Source of the DNA: RGIG4140 sp045635565
Lineage (GTDB): Bacteria > Pseudomonadota > Alphaproteobacteria > CAAHEQ01 > UBA3637
Assembly: GCA_045635565.1 (NCBI GenBank)
Contig: JAZTVX010000040.1
Span: forward strand, 1 to 19,176
Length of the DNA stretch: 19,176 bases
Direction of reading: 5' to 3'
A program made the translations under genes and the position numbers. The notes below the pieces were generated by a model, which saw nothing but the letters and a program-made list of their open reading frames with translations, had not been told where the DNA came from and made no database searches. Numbering within the stretch: position 1 is the stretch's first letter; each line of letters starts with the position of its first letter. Below are positions 13,723-19,176 of the stretch, piece by piece.

Positions 13723-15486
13723 TTATATATCTAAACTCTTCGTTTTAATTTTATTTGTCAAATCAGCAATAAAATCTTCCAAACGGATATTGTTAATTTG
13801 CTTGTTATCACGTGTACGAACAGAAATTGTACCGTTTTCTGCTTCTTTATCACCAACAACAATCATATACGGAACATACTTTAATTGAGCATTACGAATC
13901 CGTTTTTGCATACTTTCAGCAGAAAGATCTGCTTTAACACGCAATCCCCGCGTTGCTGTTCTGATTTCCACATCTCGTAATGCCTGAACAATTTTATTGG
14001 CATATTCGGCATTCTTTTCAGAAATCGGAATAACGACAGCGTGCAACGGTGAAATCCACAACGGGAATTTTCCTTTAAAGTGTTCAATCAAAATACCGAT
14101 AAAGCGACCCAAAGCACCATAAATAACCCGATGTAACAAAATAGGTGTCTTTTTCGTACCGTCTTTATCAACATACGTACAACCGAAGCGACCAGGCAAT
14201 TGGAAGTCTAATTGAATTGTTCCCATTTGCCATTCACGTCCCAAAGCATCCGTCATTTGAATATCCAATTTCGGACCATAGAACGCACCATCTTTTTCTT
14301 TGATTGAAAAACCATCTTCCCCAAAACGATTGATTAAGATATTCTTTAAAATGGCTTCGGCTTTATTCCACGTTTCGATATCACCCAAGAAATCATCCGG
14401 TCGAGTGGATAATTTGAACGTGCATGTCAACCCAAACAAATTATAAAAATCCTGAACAATATCTAAAATATGATTATATTCGGATTCAATTTGTTCTTCC
14501 GTAATGAAAATATGAGCGTCATCTTGGTTAAATTCATATGAACGGAATAAACCTGTCAAAGCACCACTGCTTTCATTGCGATAAAGCATATCGGCATCAG
14601 CCAAACGATACGGCAAATCCTGATAACTGCGTGTTTTCAAATTAAACGTTACCATAGCATTCGGACACCCCATCGGTTTCATAGCAAAAACATTATTTTC
14701 ATCTTGATTGATAACAAACATGTTTTCCCGATAATGTTGCCAGTGTCCGGATGTCATAAATAATTCCCGTTTATTCAATAACGGGGCCCGATATTCTAAA
14801 TATCCTTTTTCTTCGTGATAATAACTCCAAAAATTATACAGTTCCTTATAAAGGACCAAACCATCCGGCAACCAGTACGGAGCCCCCGGAGCCGTATCAT
14901 CAAAATGAATTAAATCCAAAGCAGGACCTAATTTACGATGATCATACTTTTCGGCTTCCTGAAGCATTTTAACATATCCCATCAACTCATCTTTTGAAAA
15001 GAATGCTGTACCGTAAATACGTGTCAACATCTTGTTTTTCGAATCACCACGCCAGTAAGCACCTGCCAACTTCATTAACTTAAATGCTTTAATCTCAATC
15101 GTATTTTCAACGTGCGGACCGGAACAAATATCAACAAATTCCCCCAACCAATAAACAGAGATATCTTCACCCCGTTCTTCAATTTCCTGAATCCATTCCA
15201 ATTTGTAGGGATTATCATGAAACAATTCCCGAGCCTTTGCCGGAGAAACAACTTCCCGTACAAACGGAATTTTCTTTTTGATAATTTCCTTCATTTTTTC
15301 TTCGATTTTAGCGAACATATCTTCCGAAACCGTTACACCTTCCGGAAATTCAAAATCCCCATAAAATCCATCTTTAGTTGATGGACCCATAGCCATTTTT
15401 GTTTCCGGATATAATTCCGTAATGGCATAAGCCATAACATGTTGCGTCGAATGGCGTAAAATGCTTAGTTTTTCTTCATTACTCAT
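13723..15486 (-). CDS. thrS: Threonyl-tRNA synthetase without TGS domain
   Basis: Charges tRNA-Thr. At 587 residues it begins directly at the editing domain (ILRHSTQH) and lacks the N-terminal TGS domain of about 60 residues found in E. coli ThrRS (642 residues). Editing residues are kept: H12 and H16 (HSTQH), C121 and H125 (CSGPH). Zinc ligands are C274, H325 (QDDAH) and H452 (LHRVIYG). The usual CPGH after the zinc Cys reads CPNA here, and motif 2 is LYRNESSGALTG. ATG at 15486 follows AAAGGAG, with a promoter and palindrome just upstream, so the short N-terminus is genuine. It leads an operon with the kinase and SPASM enzyme. It is the more normal of the two ThrRS genes and may be the housekeeping copy, unless a TGS-containing one exists elsewhere. 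Confidence 0.93.
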   Translation of the reverse strand: MSNEEKLSILRHSTQHVMAYAITELYPETKMAMGPSTKDGFYGDFEFPEGVTVSEDMFAKIEEKMKEIIKKKIPFVREVVSPAKARELFHDNPYKLEWIQEIEERGEDISVYWLGEFVDICSGPHVENTIEIKAFKLMKLAGAYWRGDSKNKMLTRIYGTAFFSKDELMGYVKMLQEAEKYDHRKLGPALDLIHFDDTAPGAPYWLPDGLVLYKELYNFWSYYHEEKGYLEYRAPLLNKRELFMTSGHWQHYRENMFVINQDENNVFAMKPMGCPNAMVTFNLKTRSYQDLPYRLADADMLYRNESSGALTGLFRSYEFNQDDAHIFITEEQIESEYNHILDIVQDFYNLFGLTCTFKLSTRPDDFLGDIETWNKAEAILKNILINRFGEDGFSIKEKDGAFYGPKLDIQMTDALGREWQMGTIQLDFQLPGRFGCTYVDKDGTKKTPILLHRVIYGALGRFIGILIEHFKGKFPLWISPLHAVVIPISEKNAEYANKIVQALRDVEIRTATRGLRVKADLSAESMQKRIRNAQLKYVPYMIVVGDKEAENGTISVRTRDNKQINNIRLEDFIADLTNKIKTKSLDI

Positions 15487-15502
15487 TTAAAAACTCCTTT
15501 CC

Positions 15503-15521
15503 ATAATCTGTGTCAGATTAT
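15503..15521. promoter_or_regulatory. Palindrome over the ThrRS operon promoter (candidate operator)
   Basis: ATAATCTG-TGT-CAGATTAT, a perfect 8-bp inverted repeat overlapping the -10 and start site of the ThrRS-kinase-SPASM operon. In RNA it would form a hairpin about 10 bases before the ribosome site. It could be a repressor site or a 5' leader structure. Confidence 0.5.
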
Positions 15522-15543
15522 CAAAATAATTACCCCCTGTCAA
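15515..15543 (-). promoter_or_regulatory. Promoter of ThrRS-kinase-SPASM operon
   Basis: On the minus strand, TTGACA (15538-15543), 17-base spacer, TAATCT (15515-15520). GATAAT at 15517-15522 is a better -10 match but with only a 15-base spacer. Confidence 0.55.
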
Positions 15544-15722
15544 GAGGAAACAAACCAAAGAAATAAATACTTCTCATAAAAAAAACAACATAATTTGAAT
15601 AAAATATCAAGAAGACACGTTAAAATAAAAAAACAAAACAGCCTCAAAATATCCTCTCACTGTTTATTATTCAGTCTCACCAAACCTTTTTTTATTTTTT
15701 TTAAAAAAAACGAAAAAAAGTC

Positions 15723-15751
15723 TTGACGTATTCAAAAAAATAGGATAAAGT
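15723..15751 (+). promoter_or_regulatory. Promoter of tRNA-Leu
   Basis: TTGACG (15723-15728), 17-base spacer, TAAAGT (15746-15751), about 26 bases before the tRNA. The stretch between it and the ThrRS gene is AT-rich with no further gene seen. Confidence 0.6.
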
Positions 15752-15776
15752 ACATTTCAAGTTGCTACTGATTTAT

Positions 15777-15865
15777 GCGGATATGGCGGAATTGGTAGAC
15801 GCAACAGACTTAAAATCTGTTGGGACTTTGCTCCCGTGCCGGTTCGACCCCGGCTTTCCGCACCA
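15777..15865 (+). tRNA. tRNA-Leu (anticodon TAA)
   Basis: 89 bases including encoded CCA. Acceptor GCGGATA/TTTCCGC has one T-T mismatch at the sixth pair. The D arm has GGCGGAATTGGTAGACGC, the anticodon arm is ACAGA-CTTAAAA-TCTGT with anticodon TAA, a long class II variable arm follows (TGGGACTTTGCTCCC region), and the T arm has TTCGACC. The long variable arm and anticodon make the identity clear. It has its own promoter and terminator. Confidence 0.95.
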
Positions 15866-15869
15866 TTTA

Positions 15870-15898
15870 AAAGCCTTGGGAAACCAAGGCTTTTTTTG
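15870..15898 (+). terminator. Terminator of tRNA-Leu
   Basis: Stem AAAGCCTTGG/CCAAGGCTTT with a GAAA loop, followed by a run of T. Confidence 0.9.
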
Positions 15899-15919
15899 TT
15901 TTATGGTTTTAAAATTTTT

Positions 15920-16444
15920 CTATCTTCTATCCGTTTCGAACGTAATAACATCACAATTTTTCATCTTATATTGTGTATAATCATTATCCGGTGGTTCTCC
16001 TCTAAAATAACATTGACTATAAATGCCAACACCGGCATGCGTAACAACCAAAATATTTTTGTCAGATGATTGCTTCAAAATATCATTCCAAAAATCGTTA
16101 ATTCTTTTTCTGAACGCAGATAATGTTTCGATATGAAATCTTTGTTCGTTCGGGTCAGCAAAATTAACAACAAATTCTCCCTTTTTCATACCCTCTAAAA
16201 GCCCATTATACCGTTCCATCAAACGACAATCTGTCACAATATGCCCGCTGTGAATAATTTGAGCCGTTTGATACGCTCTTTTCAAAGGGCTTGAAAAAAC
16301 AAAATCAAATGAGACATGATTCAATTTTTCTTTTATTTGCTCTGCCTGACAAATTCCCACATCGTTCAATTCAATGTCTGTATGACCTTGATACAATCCT
16401 AAAACATTCCAATCCGTTTGACCATGTCTAACCAAAAAAATCAT
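15920..16444 (-). CDS. Histidine phosphatase family (phosphoglycerate mutase-like)
   Basis: Phosphatase or mutase of the histidine phosphatase superfamily, working through a phospho-histidine. The catalytic motif LVRHGQTDWN is at the very N-terminus (R6, H7), RYNGLLEGM supplies the conserved Arg and Glu region, and VVTHAGVGIYSQ carries the second His. The 174 residues are the short, usually cofactor-independent phosphatase form (CobC/PhoE/YhfR-like) rather than glycolytic mutase. The start is ATG at 16444 with AAGGA upstream; an in-frame upstream ATG would add about 40 non-homologous residues across the likely promoter and is rejected. Substrate unknown. Confidence 0.88.
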   Translation of the reverse strand: MIFLVRHGQTDWNVLGLYQGHTDIELNDVGICQAEQIKEKLNHVSFDFVFSSPLKRAYQTAQIIHSGHIVTDCRLMERYNGLLEGMKKGEFVVNFADPNEQRFHIETLSAFRKRINDFWNDILKQSSDKNILVVTHAGVGIYSQCYFRGEPPDNDYTQYKMKNCDVITFETDRR

Positions 16445-16498
16445 CTGACACTTCCTTTTAGACTTATCTTCGATAACAAAGATAGATAAACTCGTTAA

Positions 16499-16528
16499 AG
16501 TATCTACTTTCACATCAGTTAATGTCAA
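16499..16528 (-). promoter_or_regulatory. Promoter of histidine phosphatase gene
   Basis: On the minus strand, TTGACA (16523-16528), 18-base spacer, GATACT (16499-16504), about 55 bases before the ATG. Confidence 0.45.
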
Positions 16529-16587
16529 GTAAATTTTGATAAAAAACAACTTGACCACAAACAAATACTTTTATTTTCATTTTCCCA

Positions 16588-16616
16588 TTGTTCCAATTGA
16601 ATTTTTGTGGTATAAT
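16588..16616 (+). promoter_or_regulatory. Promoter of Cys-containing unknown gene
   Basis: Perfect TATAAT at 16611-16616 with a weak TTGTTC (16588-16593) 17 bases upstream, followed by AAGGAGG and the ATG at 16637. Confidence 0.65.
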
Positions 16617-16636
16617 GTGTCAATAAGGAGGTTCAA

Positions 16637-17200
16637 ATGAGTCATAATTTATCCGAGTGTGATTATTTACCGGAACGACGTTCTCGTTATAACCAATATG
16701 TAATTCAGTGCTGTTCCTATGAAGAAGGTGAAGAATTATTTACCGTATTGAAAGATTTAGATTTATCTATGCGACAACAACGCTGTCGAAATATGTCGAA
16801 ACATTGTTTAGGACGCATGAAAGGCGAACAAGATGAAATTTTGGATATGTCAATGGGGCATAATTCTCATGAAACGGTTATTTTATGCACACCATCAATT
16901 GAAGTGAATAAAATTTTATATCAATGGGCAAGTGGCACACGTCAAATCAAGTGTCAAAATAAGCGTTCTGCACAAAAACTATGTCAAATGCTAAACAAAA
17001 ACGGAGTTAATCAATACCTCGTCGAACCTGTTGAAAACAGTCCAACCTTTGTTGTAACATGTCCCCGTTCCGTACCTGCTACAACGGCTATTTTAAATTT
17101 TTACAAAAAATATCCGAATATGGCTCAATGCGTGGACAAACATTACAAAGGCTTTCCGCCCGGATTTGTACAACGGGTAACAAACCTGCATTCCTTGTAG
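16637..17200 (+). CDS. Unknown protein with ten cysteines (187 aa)
   Basis: I do not recognise this family. It is clearly a real gene: TATAAT promoter, AAGGAGG five bases before the ATG, and a terminator right after the stop. The protein is hydrophilic, without a signal peptide or membrane segment, so probably cytoplasmic. It has ten Cys in scattered positions, including a CC pair (VIQCCSYEEG), QQRCRNMSKHC and VVTCPRSVPATT. The spacing does not match a familiar metal-binding or iron-sulfur motif. It contains alternating stretches such as FVVTCPRSVPATTAILNFYK that could form a small alpha/beta fold. It is transcribed alone, between a phosphatase gene and the second repeat cassette. Confidence 0.75.
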   Translation: MSHNLSECDYLPERRSRYNQYVIQCCSYEEGEELFTVLKDLDLSMRQQRCRNMSKHCLGRMKGEQDEILDMSMGHNSHETVILCTPSIEVNKILYQWASGTRQIKCQNKRSAQKLCQMLNKNGVNQYLVEPVENSPTFVVTCPRSVPATTAILNFYKKYPNMAQCVDKHYKGFPPGFVQRVTNLHSL

Positions 17201-17202
17201 TT

Positions 17203-17233
17203 AAAAAAGGAGGTTGGCATTACCTCCTTTTTT
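17203..17233 (+). terminator. Terminator of Cys-containing unknown gene
   Basis: 12-bp stem AAAAAAGGAGGT/ACCTCCTTTTTT with a 7-base loop, starting two bases after the stop. It is nearly symmetric, so it could also stop leftward transcription. Confidence 0.9.
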
Positions 17234-17345
17234 ATTCTTTCACAGTTATTATTGCAGATTATATCAATCTATCTAAAAACATCCGAAATAACACGTAATC
17301 AAAATCATTATTTTACATGTACTTTAAACTCTCATTTTTTTTATA

Positions 17346-17587
17346 AAAAAAGGCTTTTATCGAATGGCAAAACCTGTTTAAAAATAAGGCTTAAAAATCA
17401 ATGCATTCTCTTAAAAAAACGTGTCAAAAAAAGGTACGTTATTTTTCCCATACTATTATGCGAAATACCTCTTGTCAACTAAAAAATGTAATCATCTGAT
17501 TTTTATATCTTTTTTACCTCATCACAAACACACGTCGTCTATTAAAAAAAAGCATCAAAAAAACGTACCTTTTTTTGACACGTTTTT
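17346..17587 (+). repeat. Repeat cassette, copy B (upstream of Cys-rich surface gene)
   Basis: Reverse-complement match to 576-817, gap-free over 242 bases. The 66 bases starting at 17421, which contain the distal inverted-repeat arm and the core promoter, are identical between copies. The ten differences inside the 161-bp bounded segment all fall in the rest of it, and all ten are transitions. It ends 13 bases before the ATG at 17601. Confidence 0.9.
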
Positions 17588-17588
17588 T
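17414..17588. repeat. Inverted-repeat-bounded segment, copy B
   Basis: The same arms as copy A, here perfect over 27 bases (17414-17440 and 17562-17588) because flanking A and T runs also pair. The core is 121 bases, exactly as in copy A. Confidence 0.85.
17450..17478 (-). promoter_or_regulatory. Promoter in repeat core, pointing away from Cys-rich gene
   Basis: On the minus strand, TTGACA (17473-17478), 17-base spacer, TAGTAT (17450-17455). It reads leftward, away from the gene at 17601. A weaker rightward candidate overlaps it: TTGTCA (17472-17477), 17 bases, TCTGAT (17495-17500). Confidence 0.5.
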
Positions 17589-17600
17589 GAGGAGAAGCCC

Positions 17601-19176
17601 ATGAAAAATAATTATTTTTTTGATACAATAAAATCACTTTTTACACACAAAAAACAATCCTTTTTTAGGATATGTTTTTGGGTGTTTTTTATTTTGTTTT
17701 CAGTGTGTTTTATCCAAAACAACGTGGGGTATTCTCAAAGTATCCGTCTAGCATTAGGCACATACGAATGCACAACGGATAATGATTGCGAAGCCGATGA
17801 ATATTGTGGCATTGATGACCATGTCTGTAAAAAATTACCGACGTGTAATCCGGACGAAATTTGTACGGATGAAACATGTAATCCCGAAGAAATTTGCCCT
17901 CAACCGGAAGATCGTGAAGGGTGTGACAGCAATGCTGAATGCACAGATTTATCAAAACCGTTTTGTGTTAACAGATCATGCGTCGAATGTACCGGCGATG
18001 CGGATTGTCCGCAAGATCCACCTCGTTTTTGTATTGAAAATGCGTGTCGTTTAGGATGTACGTCAAACGATGAATGCACGGAAGAAGATGCTCCCCGTTG
18101 TAATACTCAATGGGGTAAATGTATGCCTTGTCCGGATGATAAACCTTATTTAGATAAAAATACGTGGGAATGCAGTGAATCATGCGAAACAAGTAATGAT
18201 TGTAAAGATGAACGGCGTCCGTATTGTCGCATTCCTAACGGTGAAACAGTCGGAACATGCGGTTGTCCTGACAAAACAAGTTATTCGCATGAATGGCAAA
18301 CATGTGTTTATTACCATGATGCTGCCTTAACCGGTGGTAAAGGACGGGGTTATAAAGGCTCTCCTTGGTCAGGAGGGGGAAACAGTTCTGCAACACCATT
18401 TCACGATGCTGATTATGTCGGAATTTGGGTAGATTGTTCACGATCCGGTACGTTCCTTTTGAGAAAAAACGGCAAAGAAGTAACGCGTGATAAATGTGCC
18501 AATCCGATTGCATTTACTTCAGGAGATACATTTAAGTATGAATTACACAACGGCCGTAAAAAAAATTATTCTTATGTCGGTGGTGACTTGTTTTTTGTTT
18601 ACAAACCCGGTTTTAAATTATGGAGTGGTGCCAGTTGCACTGGTGATAGTCCGATTATGAGTTCTGACGGGCGTTGTATTCCGTGCAATGCTATTGCAGA
18701 TGGTACGAAAGTTGCAGAAGCCTACCACTGTTCTGTATGTGAACCAGAAGTATTTTATGCAGCCCACAGCGGAAAAGGCAAAACGGACAGTATTTGCCGT
18801 TCCTGTGATAATGCCAGTAAATACTATTATGCCGATCAGGAAGAATGTTTAAAATGTCCGAATCGTTTTCATAAATCATATGATACCTATTGTTATTCTT
18901 GTAATCATACAGCAAACATTACAAATACAACCAAAGAAGAATGCACCCGTTGTCCAAATCGATATTGGAAAGAAACAAATGCAACAACGCATTTAGGAAC
19001 ATGTTATCCGTGTTCTGACGGTTCACTGGTTGATGCCAGCGGAACAAGTTGTGGTGTTTGTCCAGCTGAAAATCCGATTGAAAAGTATGATTCAGTTACA
19101 AACGGTTGTACAAATTGTGACGAATTAACAACAGGAACAAGGGTAGCCCGTAACGAAGAATGTCATAAATGTGGTG
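17601..19176 (+). CDS. Secreted cysteine-rich repeat protein, 3' end missing
   Basis: An open frame from ATG 17601 (GAGGAG just upstream) through the right edge, 525 codons with no stop. A basic N-terminus and a hydrophobic stretch (about residues 22-37, FRICFWVFFILFSVCF) form a signal peptide or anchor. Residues about 53-210 are modules of the form C-x-(S/T/G)-(D/N)-x-(D/E)-C ... C, e.g. CTTDNDC, CTGDADC, CTSNDEC, CETSNDC. A less Cys-rich segment (about 225-355) carries a Gly-rich stretch (LTGGKGRGYKGSPWSGGGN). From about 350 on, CxxC pairs recur (CIPC, CSVC, CRSC, CLKC, CYSC, CTRC, CYPC, CGVC, CTNC, CHKC), a pattern like growth-factor-receptor Cys-rich domains and Giardia surface proteins. 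Likely a large, disulfide-bonded surface or secreted protein; the ligand is unknown. Confidence 0.85.
   Translation, partial: MKNNYFFDTIKSLFTHKKQSFFRICFWVFFILFSVCFIQNNVGYSQSIRLALGTYECTTDNDCEADEYCGIDDHVCKKLPTCNPDEICTDETCNPEEICPQPEDREGCDSNAECTDLSKPFCVNRSCVECTGDADCPQDPPRFCIENACRLGCTSNDECTEEDAPRCNTQWGKCMPCPDDKPYLDKNTWECSESCETSNDCKDERRPYCRIPNGETVGTCGCPDKTSYSHEWQTCVYYHDAALTGGKGRGYKGSPWSGGGNSSATPFHDADYVGIWVDCSRSGTFLLRKNGKEVTRDKCANPIAFTSGDTFKYELHNGRKKNYSYVGGDLFFVYKPGFKLWSGASCTGDSPIMSSDGRCIPCNAIADGTKVAEAYHCSVCEPEVFYAAHSGKGKTDSICRSCDNASKYYYADQEECLKCPNRFHKSYDTYCYSCNHTANITNTTKEECTRCPNRYWKETNATTHLGTCYPCSDGSLVDASGTSCGVCPAENPIEKYDSVTNGCTNCDELTTGTRVARNEECHKCG

Noticed and set aside
15777..15865. tRNA-Leu as an integration site for the accessory region.
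   Set aside because: I see no second copy of the tRNA 3' end elsewhere in the window and no integrase gene, and a ThrRS gene lies between.
17710..18915. Several Cys/His/Tyr-rich frames on both strands here.
   Set aside because: They are shadows of the Cys-rich gene at 17601, whose own frame is open to the window edge with coherent modules.

Overview
The window is AT-rich and reads as the chromosome of an alphaproteobacterium, probably an uncultured host- or gut-associated one. The grounds are an efp-suhB gene pair, a short 4.5S-type SRP RNA, Gram-negative envelope genes (a SPOR-domain protein and an M50 membrane protease), a QGRSMVEILGVL-type prepilin, and a cysteine-rich surface protein. 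The lineage is an inference. Most promoters found are close to TTGACA-N17/18-TATAAT.

Layout. 1-529: start of a prepilin gene on the minus strand, cut by the left edge. 576-817: a 242-bp repeat cassette. 997-1454: tRNA-Thr(CGT) and a 67-residue small protein. 1731-3175: efp-suhB, overlapping as TAATG. 3321-3413: SRP RNA. 3468-6619: a YegD-like Hsp70, an M50 protease and a SPOR protein, all on the minus strand. 6730-15486: the accessory region. 15777-17200: tRNA-Leu(TAA), a histidine phosphatase and an unknown Cys-containing protein. 17346-17587: a second, inverted copy of the cassette. 17601-19176: a secreted protein with many CxxC motifs, cut by the right edge.

The accessory region looks like an undescribed ribosomal-peptide (RiPP) pathway tied to threonyl-tRNA synthetase (ThrRS). 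Its rightward arm is a second ThrRS with a dead editing site (8580-10514), a strong promoter, a 30-residue Lys/Thr-rich peptide with one Cys (10601-10693), a PqqD-like peptide-recognition protein (10696-10956) and a radical SAM enzyme (10961-11917). Diverging from it is a fusion of a dipeptide-epimerase-like enolase domain with a SAM methyltransferase (6730-8424). Converging on it is a tightly coupled operon of another ThrRS lacking the TGS domain (13723-15486), a small APH-fold kinase (13059-13721) and a SPASM radical SAM enzyme (12094-13059). Working model: the peptide is bound by the PqqD-like protein, modified by one or both radical SAM enzymes, perhaps trimmed, epimerised, methylated or phosphorylated, and inhibits ThrRS, with one ThrRS giving self-protection. 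Microcin C, a peptide-derived AspRS inhibitor, and obafluorin, a ThrRS inhibitor protected by a ThrRS homologue, are precedents for parts of this. No exporter or dedicated peptidase is visible, so the product may act inside the cell.

The second striking item is the repeat cassette. Both copies lie just upstream of surface genes. Each carries a 121-bp core between perfect inverted repeats of 20 bp or more, and the best core promoter in each copy points away from the gene. This is the geometry of an invertible promoter in the OFF state, though no recombinase is present in the window.
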